Source: Centroberyx gerrardi
Lineage: Eukaryota; Chordata; Actinopteri; Beryciformes; Berycidae
Reading direction: 5' to 3'
NCBI RefSeq assembly: GCF_048128805.1
Contig: NC_135997.1
Location: forward strand, 12,131,116 to 12,195,115
DNA length: 64,000 bases
Part shown: positions 25,237 through 34,720 of the stretch, in pieces
Layout: every line of letters begins with the position of its first letter
Numbering within the stretch: position 1 is the first letter of the stretch
The notes under the pieces: model-generated
What the model saw: the letters and a program-made list of their open reading frames with translations, nothing else
Databases searched by the model: none
What the model was told of the DNA's origin: nothing
Position numbers and translations under genes: made by a program

Positions 25237-25450
25237 TGGGCAACGGAGGGGATCACAGGTCTTTAGATATTCATCAAGACATACATTAGGCTTATTGCAA
25301 AATATCAAAAAATACAAAATATTTTCTATTCGTCTATAGGGGAACAAAACTGTGACGCCCTTAATACGCACCTTGGTTGGTGGTCCCTGGGTCCGACAGG
25401 ATACTTTTAAGCAAGAAGAAAAACACACAGTATTTCCCACTGGAGCGCAT
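1..25450 (-). CDS. epha6: EphA6-type ephrin receptor tyrosine kinase, N-terminal part
   Basis: Partial gene. Six coding exons are visible at 25450-25372, 19888-19824, 8619-8491, 4760-4611, 771-610 and 107-1, giving about 230 residues; the rest lies beyond the left edge. The product should be a single-pass membrane receptor that binds ephrin-A ligands on neighbouring cells and signals through a cytoplasmic tyrosine kinase in axon guidance. Residues 1-26 are a signal peptide with hydrophobic core CVFFFLL. From residue 27 the ephrin-binding domain follows, with the motifs [44 protein letters not shown] and SSLVEVRG. The segments [19 protein letters not shown] and the FPDTVPR region fit EphA6 better than other EphA members as I recall them; the FQDVGAC form excludes EphB. 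All junctions keep frame with GT/AG introns. The ligand-binding domain is split over four exons where the family normally has one. A teleost EphA6 paralogue is possible. Confidence 0.9.
210..557. mobile_element. Tc1/mariner-type MITE in epha6 intron 3c-3d
   Basis: About 26-bp terminal inverted repeats are visible: TACACTACAAGTCAAAAGTT at the left, and at the right the complement of a copy with ACTACCAGTCAAAAGTT. Both ends carry TA. The TIR resembles widespread fish Tc1-like elements. There is no transposase. It fills most of a 502-base intron. Confidence 0.8.
610..771 (-). CDS. epha6: epha6 ligand-binding domain exon 3c
   Basis: 162 bases, 54 codons, phase 0 at both ends, residues 142-195. 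It carries [12 protein letters not shown] and [19 protein letters not shown], the best-conserved part of the ephrin-binding domain. The donor is GTCAGT. The acceptor lies only 24 bases from the end of a hAT-type element. Confidence 0.92.
796..1319. mobile_element. hAT-type MITE with perfect 8-bp target duplication
   Basis: Ends are CAGTGGTGGAAA and TTTCCACCTCTG (imperfect inverted repeats). The 8-bp direct repeat AATTTACA flanks it at 788-795 and 1320-1327, diagnostic of hAT insertion. The interior is rich in short AAGTA/TACTT runs, as in a very common teleost family. It is non-coding. Confidence 0.88.
1559..1870. repeat. Left arm of a long inverted repeat
   Basis: This stretch is the approximate reverse complement of 3519-3888. 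Both arms share GACTAGGTCAAAACCTAGTA at the outer end and TTAGCTTCAGCTTACATGCA at the inner end. The left arm lacks about 60 bases that the right arm has. It is probably a fragment of a second, oppositely oriented copy of the element at 3149-4014. Confidence 0.75.
2018..2085. repeat. CAGT/CACT tandem repeat
   Basis: A run of 4-base units, mainly CAGT with CACT and GAGT variants. Reading frames across it give only Ser-Gln repeats and are not real genes. Confidence 0.8.
2716..3075 (-). pseudogene. hAT transposase C-terminal dimerisation domain remnant
   Basis: This frame carries [20 protein letters not shown] followed by STMTQSQLN, the signature of the hAT dimerisation domain (usual pattern SERxFS...LxxxKTxLRSxM). 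It ends at a stop after NMFGCF. The N-terminal DNA-binding and catalytic parts are not recognisable upstream, where other repeats intrude, so this is a dead fragment. Confidence 0.8.
3149..4014. mobile_element. TA-flanked element with CCGTATTTCCTCTAATA ends
   Basis: The ends CCGTATTTCCTCTAATA and TATTAGAGGAAATACGG are perfect 17-bp inverted repeats, each flanked by TA (3147-3148 and 4015-4016). The left part holds several copies of GGCCTTTATT. The right part holds the second arm (3519-3888) of the long inverted repeat. No transposase is seen. It is inserted inside the older hAT element. Confidence 0.75.
4611..4760 (-). CDS. epha6: epha6 ligand-binding domain exon 3b
   Basis: 150 bases, 50 codons, phase 0 at both ends, residues 92-141. 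It contains [17 protein letters not shown] and [11 protein letters not shown]. It has a good pyrimidine-rich acceptor and donor GTAGGG. Confidence 0.9.
4890..5800. repeat. Probable decayed interspersed repeat, unclassified
   Basis: Starts near an ATA-rich run. Phrases such as AAAGGCCCTGAAGACATAAG and CCTTGAGGAACTCCACAGGT resemble a dispersed repeat I know from many fish introns. The class cannot be decided from this copy and the boundaries are approximate. Confidence 0.3.
5801..6790. other. epha6 intron 3a-3b, nothing recognised
   Basis: Unique-looking AT-rich intron sequence. Short open frames here have no coding features. Confidence 0.5.
6795..7353. mobile_element. Fold-back MITE flanked by TTAA
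   Basis: The first about 200 bases are repeated in reverse complement at the end: AGGGTAACTTCGGTATTTTT at the left and its near-complement ending GAAGTTACCCT at the right. Both ends abut TTAA (6791-6794 and 7354-7357), the target duplication of Kolobok or piggyBac-type elements. The arms contain a conserved GC-rich segment (GCCCCGTTGGATTACATT on one arm). It is non-coding and should form a long hairpin. Confidence 0.88.
7438..7763 (+). pseudogene. ZBED/GTF2IRD2-like hAT transposase fragment, frameshifted
   Basis: Two overlapping plus-strand frames look like consecutive parts of one transposase-derived domain. The first gives [13 protein letters not shown] (about 7535-7590); the second continues with [18 protein letters not shown] and [11 protein letters not shown] before a stop at 7763. 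The pattern FLTD..xxLN..LQG......AFKxKLxLW...FP is that of the GTF2IRD2/ZBED group of domesticated and mobile hAT proteins. A frameshift near 7590 separates the halves and there is no start, so it is a relic. Confidence 0.6.
7770..8490. other. epha6 intron 3a-3b, remainder
   Basis: No gene or clear repeat. A short phrase near 8290 (GGGGGCTTGAACC) resembles a tRNA B box but has no matching A box, so no RNA gene is called. Confidence 0.45.
8491..8619 (-). CDS. epha6: epha6 ligand-binding domain exon 3a
   Basis: 129 bases, 43 codons, phase 0 at both ends, residues 49-91. It contains [15 protein letters not shown] and [11 protein letters not shown], hallmark segments of the ephrin-binding domain. 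The acceptor is preceded by CTAAC, a branch-point-like sequence. The donor GTCTGG is a weak match to consensus, but reading frame and alignment both require a junction here. Confidence 0.88.
8620..10897. other. epha6 intron 2, part: nothing recognised
   Basis: AT-rich intron sequence without supported genes or clear repeats. Confidence 0.5.
10898..11040. repeat. Compound microsatellite (CA, CTAT, CAAA)
   Basis: A (CA) tract to 10922, a (CTAT) tract at 10953-10992, then CAAA and CA units to about 11038. Confidence 0.9.
11578..12208. mobile_element. hAT-like MITE, 'AGTTACTTTACT' family
   Basis: Left end CAGCGTTGGGCAAGTTA and right end CCGCCCAACACTG form inverted repeats. The edges contain repeated GTTAC/GTAAC motifs, as in a very common fish hAT-type family. 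The interior differs and includes a purine-rich tract at about 12020-12100. No clean target duplication is visible. Confidence 0.65.
12209..13364. other. epha6 intron 2, part: nothing recognised
   Basis: Intron sequence with no supported features. Confidence 0.45.
13365..13600. repeat. Dispersed vertebrate-type repeat fragment
   Basis: Phrases such as GGAGCCTATCCCAGCAGCAT, TTGCATGTCTTTGGGACGTG and AACTCCACACAGAAAGG match a repeat seen throughout fish genomes, probably a retroelement tail. The class is uncertain. Short frames here are artefacts. Confidence 0.6.
13840..14880 (-). pseudogene. Decayed coding-like sequence, product unknown
   Basis: The minus strand reads as protein-like sequence in pieces. 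The longest open piece, 14402-14019, is 127 residues and contains [18 protein letters not shown]. Pieces on either side contain [14 protein letters not shown] and [10 protein letters not shown]. Words based on (L/A)SEV and PEV recur, suggesting a repetitive acidic protein, but stops and frame changes interrupt it. The plus strand lacks this pattern. I do not recognise the family. It lies on the same strand as epha6, inside intron 2, but shows no fit to Eph proteins. It may be a retrocopy or an old gene fragment. Confidence 0.35.
15131..15223. repeat. Two-copy 53-bp tandem duplication
   Basis: A 40-base stretch starting TGCAGTACTGCTGACAGTAC occurs at 15131-15170 and again without visible change at 15184-15223, period 53. 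Each copy itself repeats the word CAGTACTGCTGAC. Confidence 0.85.
15597..15740. repeat. GA-rich microsatellite
   Basis: Interrupted (GA) tract with AAAG and ACAG variants. Confidence 0.9.
15741..16354. other. epha6 intron 2, part: nothing recognised
   Basis: A plus-strand open frame from 16042 runs into the CA repeat. It has no recognisable domain and is not called. Confidence 0.4.
16355..16421. repeat. (CA)n microsatellite
   Basis: About 67 bases of pure CA. Confidence 0.95.
17453..17527. repeat. (CA)n microsatellite
   Basis: About 75 bases of pure CA. Confidence 0.95.
17528..19823. other. epha6 intron 2, 5' part: nothing recognised
   Basis: No supported gene or mobile element. Confidence 0.45.
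19824..19888 (-). CDS. epha6: epha6 coding exon 2 (start of mature receptor)
   Basis: Exactly 65 bases, the usual size of Eph exon 2. After a CTCTCTAG acceptor it encodes [21 protein letters not shown] in frame, then donor GTGAGT. This run of residues is close to EphA6. Confidence 0.9.
20683..20768. repeat. Imperfect (TG)n with CATG interruptions
   Basis: TG tract broken by GCATGTG words about every 12-20 bases. Confidence 0.9.
21190..21365. repeat. GA/CAGA microsatellite
   Basis: Purine tract with a pure (GA) core at 21255-21303 followed by CAGA units. Confidence 0.9.
21617..21679. repeat. (CA)n microsatellite
   Basis: About 60 bases of CA with one CATACA interruption. Confidence 0.95.
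22714..22898. repeat. (CA)n microsatellite with 70-bp higher-order repeat
   Basis: 185 bases of CA. The interruption pair ACCCAC and ACGCAC occurs at 22771/22791 and again at 22841/22861, exactly 70 bases apart. Confidence 0.9.
23658..23719. repeat. (CA)n microsatellite with C-run interruptions
   Basis: CA tract broken by a CCCCCC run and a CCC. Confidence 0.9.
23939..23959. repeat. 21-base poly-G run
   Basis: Uninterrupted G tract on the plus strand, in epha6 intron 1. Confidence 0.9.
25186..25235. repeat. (TG)n microsatellite next to epha6 exon 1
   Basis: About 50 bases of pure TG, 137 bases into intron 1. Confidence 0.95.
25372..25450 (-). CDS. epha6: epha6 coding exon 1 (signal peptide)
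   Basis: The start ATG is at 25450-25448. It encodes 26 residues plus one base, ending in TTNQ, followed by donor GTGCGT. The leftover G joins the first two bases of exon 2 to give Val. An overlapping frame starts 13 bases upstream but gives no signal peptide and does not join exon 2, so this start is preferred. Confidence 0.8.
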
Positions 25451-26003
25451 CTTGAGTCAAACATCCGCTGAGTGAGCGCGCTCTGAACTCTTTAACGTCG
25501 GACAGACACGTAAATAGATCCCAGGAATGAAAAAGGTAAGGAGATTTCATATAAAGAAGCTACTGCAATCCTCCCTTCATCCAGGCTCAGAAGGTCACTG
25601 TCGGATCCACAGGGGTTGTTATTTTTTTTTCTTTTTCTTTTTTTTTTTCAGCCAAACATCCTGATTCCCTCCATGAGGAGACAGGGAGAGAGACTGTGTA
25701 AACGTCGAGCCATTGCGCACACCATTGCGATGACTTGAGCTGTAGCAAGTTCAGAATAGATAAATCGTGGACTATGGATTGTATAAAACCCGATAATTCA
25801 GTAGATTATAGGCAGGACAGTCGGCGTATAGGCGAGTGCAGGCTCTCCCCAAAAACTTCCCCGATGTCTGTTTGAGTCAAAGTCTATCGGCTTTTCATTT
25901 CATGTGTTTATCCCAAAATGAGAGAGAGAGAAGAAAATACTCGACTTCCCGCCTCACTTTCAGCCGGTGCGTCTCTCACTGTCTCTCTGTATCACTGTAT
26001 GTA

Positions 26004-26005
<2 letters not shown>
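25451..26005 (-). promoter_or_regulatory. epha6: Presumed epha6 5' UTR and promoter region
   Basis: Sequence directly upstream of the epha6 start codon. It includes a T-rich tract (25621-25649), which reads as A-rich on the gene strand, and some CpG-containing segments (25470-25510, 25700-25730). No clear TATA box or start site can be placed. Confidence 0.35.

Positions 26006-26089
<84 letters not shown>
26006..26089. repeat. (CT)n microsatellite upstream of epha6
   Basis: About 80 bases of pure CT, GA on the gene strand, some 560 bases upstream of the epha6 start codon. Confidence 0.95.
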
Positions 26090-26090
<1 letters not shown>

Positions 26091-26944
26091 AGGACAGGAC
26101 TGATGCTCTGGCGCAGATGTGCCGATTTCTATTTCACAGCCTCAAATGTATGAGGCCAGTGGTGTGGCAGTATCTAACTTTCTTTATTTTATTTTATTTG
26201 ATCTCATTTGTCACTTTATATCATGTAAAGCGGATGGGTCACTCGTTCCCATCAGAAGTCTTCATGCTCAGACTATTGATTCTGTGGCAATGGGGAAATT
26301 GAAGGAAGCATGGAGGCATTATTAGACCACTGTATCACTTTTGTGCTATAATGTAGGTTATGCCTGCATTGGATTATGCTGTAGGAATAGTAATGTGTCT
26401 AGGGCAGTCTATTTATGGTGGCAGGGGAGGAAGGTAACCAGACAAATAGATATTCAATAGCTTGATGTAGGCCCATAGAATTGTAATGATCCTTTTAAAG
26501 ACGGGCACTTTCTCTTTCTCTTTAACTGTGAAAATGTGGAGTAGGGCTAGGGATAAATAGTTACTTAAAGTAATAATCTGCTACATAAATGTTCAATTGA
26601 TATAACACAAAAGTGATTCAACCTTTTCATGAAAGCTCTTACATTTGCTGTTCTAAGCACTGGGTGTCTGCTCTTTATGATTCTGGCAACAGCAATAGCA
26701 GTTTATTATTATTATGGAATAAATGGGAGAATAACTTGGTAAAAGCTTCAAAAGAAAATTCAAGGAAAAAGAAGTGCAGCGCAAAAACACACAATGACCA
26801 CTTAGCACCAGCGATGTCACCAAAATAAAAAATAAAAATTGCAGATTACAACTTTAATTAACTCTCCATGCATAAGGCTGAAAAATGAATAACTTAATCA
26901 GTTTCCATATGAGAGAAAAGGCATATAAGAAAAAGGTATGGAAG

Positions 26945-26978
<34 letters not shown>

Positions 26979-28508
26979 AGATCTTGTACTTATGTCAGGT
27001 TATGGTTCATAAGTCTCTCTGCAGTAGGTGTCATGCTCATTAGAAATGAACCCGCAGGAAATCTTTCTAAAGTAATTGTGCATTGGTCACAGGGAAAATC
27101 CACAGCAGTGGGACAAAGTGATTCTGACACAAAGACAGTTTCTCCCCTGCTCCGCACACTCCTGCCTGTCTTGGGTAATGGCCTGTGAACTTTAATCTGC
27201 AACACAATAGTGGAGATGACAGAGTGCTAATAAAAGCCCACTGGGATCCACAGTCAGGGAGCAGGTAATGACCCTTTGGCCTCAAAAGTCACAGCTGAGC
27301 TGCTGTAGGATACAGGTGCTGCTCTGACTGGGAACAGCTAACAATCACATCAGCCACTGGCTGTCTGTTTGGCCGCTTTGAGCTAGCTTAAATAATTGCT
27401 GGCTGCATTGACAATGTCGCTGAAGCATTTAGGCAGGGCATGTGCTACAACAACGTTAGCATGTGATTGGTTGCTGACAGGAAATGTTACCCAAAAGTTA
27501 AACTATGGAAACTTCAATTCACAGAGAAAATGGAATCTAATATCTACTTCACCTTTATATTAGTAGGTCAGCTTGAAGTGAATGGATTTGGCATCTAGGT
27601 ACTTGGGTTGCTTGCAGTGGGCATACACAGTGAGCGGCCAACCAGTTAACCTATAAACCTTGCTGATTCCTTGGGCCACAATTGTCTTCATTTTCGTATC
27701 ATTGTGAAACATCATCTGTAGGCCAAGCCAACCTGTCTAACAGGCTGCTAATGAAGGAAATTGACATCAAAAACTGAAACTGTTGGAATATTTCCATAGG
27801 CCATGTCTTTGTTTTCTCTCCAGAACAGAGCACCTACTGTAGTATTTCAGCACCATGGAGAGCGAATCAGGATTGCAGAACGGAGTTATGCAGTAAAGGT
27901 TGGGAGAATGACACTACTTTTACTGCTATCGCATGTAACCTAGTTTAAGCCAAGTGTGTGTGCACTGCACGAATCCAGATGCTGTGGATTTAACATTACA
28001 TATCAGTAGTTTTACATCACAGTTTGCCTCTGCGATAAATTCAGTCTCGGGACTCCTTGGTCTCATAAGAATTCGAGACACAGCAGGAGTTTTATCAAAC
28101 CCAGGCAGGTGCAGATAGAGTGTGGAGGAATAAAATTGGGAATTCTATTTTATTGAATTTCTAACCTTGTTTTACTCCTTGAATTCTGTCTTTTAGGTGA
28201 ACCATAAAAGCCTAAATTAATTTTCCAGACTCTTTGCAAACAGTAAAATTCAGAGAATTTATCAAACTTGTCTGGCACTTCAGTGAGTGTTTGAAGTCAT
28301 TTATTATATTGAAGTTTCCCTCCAGACCCTGCAAACACCTACTCTCAGATTAACTGCAGCACTTGTCTTGATTTCAAAACATAATCTTAGTGTTTGGAGA
28401 CGCAGGCACTCTGTGAGTACCAGTACACCATCTGCGTAGCATTGGCAGCATTCCATCAAAAATCATTTATGAACTTTCTCATCTCCAAAACTAGTTAATT
28501 GAAACAAA

Positions 28509-28558
<50 letters not shown>

Positions 28559-31416
28559 GCGACACACACATACACAACCCAACTTAAGTGTATGATTTTT
28601 TTGGTTTTGGAATTATAGACAGTACTCATTAGGTTAATAATTAATCACAAGTCCTCTTGTTGTTTTTTTGTGGATAGCCCAAATATTTTGTAAATCCAAA
28701 TGGTTTCCAAGAAAAACAAAATCATGTTTTCCTCATACTGAATGCTGCTCTGGTCTTTGCTCTGCAGTGTTGGAGTGTTTTTTTTCTTTTTCTTTTTTAC
28801 AGTTTCCATTTTCTCCTTCCCTCTGTCTTATCCTCCATCTCTGCTGTCTCCCTGTCCCTCATACTCCCTTTCTCCCTGCTGTCTGAGAGACTCCAGGCAT
28901 GTGGCCATTGATTCCTCAAAACAAAGATCAATTTTAAGCCATTTACCTCATGTAGACTGAAAGGAGCATGATTGCTTTTCCATATTTTCATGATTCTATT
29001 TTTTTCGGCTGCACAGTTTGACTCTGTGTCCAACATACATTTAACTCAGTCAGGAAATCTGCCTTGTAGTGTTCTGGCAGTGGTTGGTATGATTTTATCA
29101 CTGCATTCGTCCCCCCAGACACACGCTTCACAGGGTCTTTGTGTTCTGAAGGGAGAAACCTGTTTAAAAACTAAGGCAGAACTCTTCAACATTGAACTAA
29201 AAGGATTATAGTGCTGCCATTTTCATTGGAAATAAAAGACACACAGCACTTGGTACTAGGTGAGGTCAGAACTTAGTGGTTCAAGCTTAGAGTTTTATGT
29301 TACTGCTTCAAGACAGTTTTGTAACACCTTTCTATCGCTGGCAAAATCTTGGCTTTGTGAAGCTGGCCAGTGATCTGATAGAGCTGGAAGTGCAAATCGT
29401 CTTGGAAGGGATTTTTGTATGATCAAGCGAAGGGATGAGTACTGATCCCCACTGCGGGGCCATGAGGGGAGAAGGTGAGGGGGATGACGAGCAACAGGAC
29501 AAAATGGTTGAAGAATAGCAGAGAGGAATCAAAGACACCTAGTTGTCTCATGCTACATACCCACCAACAGTAGAGAGTTGGGGCAAAAGAAAATGAGAAA
29601 AACATGTTGAGTAAATAATATTATGTATTGTTTTCATCATGAATTTAGAAATGAGTTTACTGCATGTCTCTTGTACTTTGTACTTCTTACTGTTTGTGTT
29701 CTGTTTTCATCAATGAATTGCTGTGAAATTAACATGAACTGCCCCAAGGGAGCTATCATATCGTCCCACATTTTATTATATTTTACTGTATCTTACACTA
29801 TACATAAGGAGGATACAGTGTAGCTCTATTCGAACACTAATCTGCATGCAGAGCGCTTGAACACATCTGAAAGAGAAGAGAGAAAATATTTTGACATGAA
29901 ACTTTTATTTCTTAAAGTCATTGTGCATTATATATTTATTTCATTCATAATATAAAATTCTATATCAAATATACATTTTTACAGTATCATATCAAGGGCC
30001 TCATTCTTAAAGATGTATTTGGATTCCAAATTCAACTTTACCATGAAATAATTTATCAAAATGTGCACATTATTTCTAAGATAAAGTGTGCACATTTAAA
30101 GTTGTGTACCTCAATCTTAAATACCTGAGAGACAGACCTTGACACAGCAATTATAGCTGGGAAAAATAACAAAAAATACTGGCCTGATACACAGAAAAAG
30201 TGTGAGGTGTAGATCCATGCACTGCCCAGTCTTCTTGAAAGCCAGCAATACTTCAGCACTGCCACATTGATTTTTTCCTATCTCCAATGGCTAACAATCA
30301 CTTTAAATCTACCCACCACAACACCTTGACTCCAGCCATACCCTCATGTATCTCTGAATTGAAATTGACATCTCTTCTTGCTCCCAATACCTCCAGAGTG
30401 CACCTTCATTTCCATGTAGCATCCCTGGCATTGTGACAGGGATGCTGTTGCTCTTGTGTCAAATATATGCTTCAAAGCAGTTTCTGGAATTAGACTTTGG
30501 AAATTGGCAAAACAAATCCTCAAAATGATGCCCTGAGGTCCATTTGGCCATTTCCACCTATGCAATTGTGTGAGAAGAAGCTGTTTACAAGTCAGTCGTA
30601 AGTGCGAGGAACCCCCATCCAATTCCTATGTGAGATGTTTCTTACATAAGCATGCTTTGCCACGCAGAACATCACAGAAAACTGAAGCATTTGCACTGAA
30701 TGCAATGCAATGAATAAACCTGCAGCTATAGACAGAAGACTTTTGGATGCACCAAAGAACTGTCAGTTAAACAGTTAATGTTAACTGAAATTGACCTAAT
30801 AATGAAGTATCAAAAATGAGAAAAAAAAAAGAGACTTCTGTTATGATCCTTTCTGTTGTGATCCTTTAATACACAGTTGAATACAATGGAAGAGAATAGA
30901 GCACCAGCAGGCAGAACCCTTTCAAGGCTGCAGGACAGAACGGCCTGTGAAAGAATAAACCCTCATTAAGCCCTGTTGAGGGATTATCACACTTCAACTG
31001 CAGACTGACTGGGACCATAAAGACCTTTAGAGCATCATTGGCTGCAATCCATTTACCATTATACATCTCCTGTACTGCAGGACACCGCGCATTGTGCTTC
31101 CTGATTATTTTGTCTGCCTATATCTATATTCTGCCTCCACATTTACAGTGCCCATCCCTCATTCCCTCTGCTCCTTTGCCTCTTTCTCTCTTGTCACGCT
31201 CAATCTTCCACCTCCCCGCCCCGTTTCATTCTCCGTGACTCTCTTCTGCCTTCAGCGTCGTCGTTCACTCTTCCTGCATCCCTCTAAACCTCCCACTTTT
31301 CCTGCAACTCTTTCTCTTTCTGTCCACAAGCAATCCATTTCTCCCCTTCAGATCTTTTGCTGTAGTATACCATCCACCCACCTTACTCCTCCGTCCATCT
31401 TGTTCTGTTACATGTG

Positions 31417-31420
<4 letters not shown>

Positions 31421-31470
<50 letters not shown>

Positions 31471-31501
31471 TCCCTCCATTTCTCTCTCTCTCTCTCTCTC
31501 T
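31421..31501. repeat. (CT)n microsatellite, two blocks
   Basis: CT tract at 31421-31467 and again at 31482-31501, separated by CCCTTCCCTCCATTT. Confidence 0.9.
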
Positions 31502-31622
31502 GAATATTTCATGATTTGGTGGCACAGTGCTGAGGTGAGGAGCCTTCCTCTGTCTAGGGCTTGCACAGCACAAATATTTACTCCCTGAGCTGAGCTTAGT
31601 TTGAGTTTTAGGACAGACCTGT

Positions 31623-31664
<42 letters not shown>

Positions 31665-31859
31665 GCGTGTGTGTTTGTCTTATAAATAACAGTGATTACA
31701 TGTGACATGGGCCCCAGAGGGGAAGGAAGGTCTGTGGCCTCATCCTACATTGATGTTACTGCTCCATTGCACACTCTCTGAAGTCTTCTAGGAGAGGGAG
31801 AGAGGAGAGAGGAAAAGAGAAATGGCAGTAAAAGGGGGAGAGAGAGAGAGAAGGAGAGG

Positions 31860-31893
<34 letters not shown>

Positions 31894-33051
31894 AGTGGAA
31901 AGGAGCTGAGTGGAAGAGATTGAGTGAAAAACGGTTGGTGTTGTGGACAGAGAGATAGGATAAACATAGAAAGAGAGATTGGATGAAAGTGGGACAGAAG
32001 AAAGGGGAAAGAGAAGGAGGAAGAAATGAAATAGAGGGGAGCAAAAGTAAATGTGTGTGAGAGAGAGAAGGGAATCTCGTGATGCATGCGCATTGACAAA
32101 TGTCTATTCTGTTTTGGCTGGCGAGAATGGAGCTCAATTGCAGGTCTGGAGGAACATCAAAACACAATTAAGGGCTGACATGGAACTGGTCATGCAGAAG
32201 AGTGAGGACAGGGAGAGAAGTGGAGCTTGAGGAAGGAACAGAGAGCAGTAAAGCAGTAAAGAGAAGAGGACAGGAAGGGGGAGGGGGAGGGGGAGAGAGA
32301 GAGAGAGAGAGAGAGAGAGGGGGACAAAAGATATTTGGGAAGCACACAGAGAAACGGGGAGACACATAATAGTTAATTACAAGAAAAATATAAAATAATG
32401 AGTTCTTCATTTTTGGTTGAGTAATATGTGTTTGTGCAAAATTTTATTTTAAATTGATCAGAATTGGGATCGATGTCTATGATTAGAGGAGTAGTGGGGA
32501 GGAAAAACTACGTGTCTATGTGTGTGTGTGTGTGTGTGTGTATGTGTGTGCGCACGTGTGTACTTGGCATACAAACAGTAAATGTTTGTTGCTTATGCTG
32601 AGTGTTTTACTGATTGGCCCTGCTCATCAAATGAATAAAAGTTAGCCATCATTTCTTGTGTACAGGAATCATAATGCATTCATAGAGGCTAATTTAATTT
32701 TCAGCTAAATGATTCTGAAATTTATTATGCATGAACTTGTTTGAAGTCAGTGTGCACAGACAACCATCAGTCCCTCGCAAATTATGAAGGGTGGCTCCAA
32801 ATCCAAATGAGGACAATTATGTTGGTTCACCAGAAACCAGAATTCGTAAAAATATCAGGCTTCCATTTACTTAGATTATTTAATTGCTGTTTGAATGTTG
32901 TGGTAATAGTAGCTAACTATGCACCTCACAGTCAGGGTGCACATGAACTCATCTATCTACTATAAATGGATATCGCTGGTGTTTCATTCTATTCTGGGGT
33001 GGAATCAAAGAAAAGAAAGAAACACCATTAAACACCACTATATCCATTCAT

Positions 33052-33088
33052 GTGGCAATCTAGCCACCTGTGGTGGCTAGATTGCCAC
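33052..33088. other. Perfect 17-bp inverted repeat with 3-base loop
   Basis: GTGGCAATCTAGCCACC and its exact reverse complement are separated by TGT. It would form a stable hairpin in DNA or RNA. The match stops abruptly at both outer ends. It belongs to no element I recognise. Confidence 0.9.
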
Positions 33089-34239
33089 TCTACCGGCTTT
33101 GTTTATGTTTTTATCTGATTAGTTTGAAGACCTTTTCTCAACCTCAAATTGACTGGCTGAGCTCTTGATTCAAAGGCTGGCATGGACACTGGAAATATGT
33201 TTTCAATGCATTTTAAAGCTAGAAGTATTTTGTTTCACTGGACTAAAATGGTCTCCAGTTTTGAGTTACAGCAGGATCTGAAAGTTGTCATTTTCCATTA
33301 GCATTCCTTCCTTATAGAATGCATTATAATTGATTTGCTAAAAAAAAATCTGGATATGAACTTTCAAGTAGAGCTGTTAAACTGAGAATGTTATCTACCT
33401 AAAGGCACAACAGCCTTGAAGCTGTTAGGTCAGCAGGATTCAAGTCACCCCGGAAGAATCATCACTTGTACATCACAGTCCAGTGGACTAAGCCCACCTC
33501 TACCGTGACTATTAACCGCAGCCTCATTGCTATTAAATGGAACACTGAGCATTGAGCAAGCTCATAGCAGAAAGAAAATGGGCAATATGAAAATTAAGTC
33601 ATATGGATATTAAGTTTAATCTCCATTCCAGTGTAGTTTTGTCTTCTTCAAAGAATATAGTGTTGTTTGGTTGATAAACTTTCTGTCCCCCATGGGGGAA
33701 ATTCCATTGCAGTCAAAAGTAGAAAAGTGACAATTAACATTTTGTCAGTGTTTTTGTGGACCCCAGGAAGAACAGCTGTTACCGTGGTAATAAACAACTG
33801 GGACCAATTGTATACACAATAAACAATACACATAACACCCATTACAAACCCTAACACTGCAAAGGCATATGCAAACAGTGCATTCTTCATCAATGCACTG
33901 TCACTACAGTATTCATAATGGTCAGCAACAGCATCAGATTCACAATCACATTCATAAACACCATTATCATCATCATCACGTTACCATCATCATCGCCTTA
34001 TCACAACTAGGAAGTCCATAATTTTATAGATCAATGCTTTATCATCAGTGGACTTGTGTGTGACAAATGTGTGGGACAAATCTTGCTCTGCTGCACCATG
34101 TACAGGGGATGCAGAGATGTCAGCCTGAGGCCGTGTCGTCCAGTGCGATCAGACAGGATCCTGGTAGCTTTACAGCAATAAAGGCCCCTCTGCTGATGAT
34201 GTCATGTTTGTACACCAATACACTGATGACTAGGAGTAA

Positions 34240-34720
34240 ACAGCTGAAGGCAATATTTCGATTACAGCGTTTACATGGTTCAAAGCAACGTGATTCCTCT
34301 AATAACCCGGTTTACATTAATTCATTTAATAATCGGTCTATAGGTCTAATGGAACTGATGTAAGAACAACATTTCCATTGCAATGAGCAATGTTGTTCGC
34401 TTTGTAAATACAACATCTGAGTTACTGCCTCTGGCAACCTCAGACATTTCAGTTTGAACAAAAACAAAAGAATCTGACTAAGGCGTTTACATGCCCTGAC
34501 AAATCGAAAGATGATCAGAAATCTAGGTTATGCTTAATCTTATTATGACCTCACTCCGATTAAGTTAATCAAATAAAGGCGTTTGCATGACAATTTCAAT
34601 CGTCTGAGTATTTCCTTAATTGGGTTAACATTGAATTATTACTTGTCAGGTTAGAATACCTCTTGCAAACTGACTGAATCAAATATATTGATGATGGAAA
34701 ATGCCAACTTGCTTAGTCAA
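34240..34720. repeat. Probable decayed hAT-type MITE
   Basis: Words such as GCGTTTACATG, CGTTTGCATGAC, ATTAAGTTAATC and AATAATCGG recur in both orientations, as in a fish element family with a GGCGTTTACATG motif. Ends cannot be placed. Confidence 0.35.

Larger units (their letters stand above)
19889..25371. other. epha6 intron 1, microsatellite-rich
   Basis: 5.5-kb intron bounded by donor GTGCGT at 25371 and acceptor CTAG at 19889. It holds at least seven simple repeats, listed separately, and no coding sequence. Confidence 0.7.

Noticed and set aside
33648..33893. 81-residue minus-strand frame with a hydrophobic stretch
   Set aside because: It resembles a membrane segment but has no homology I recognise, no splice partners and AT-rich random-like composition.
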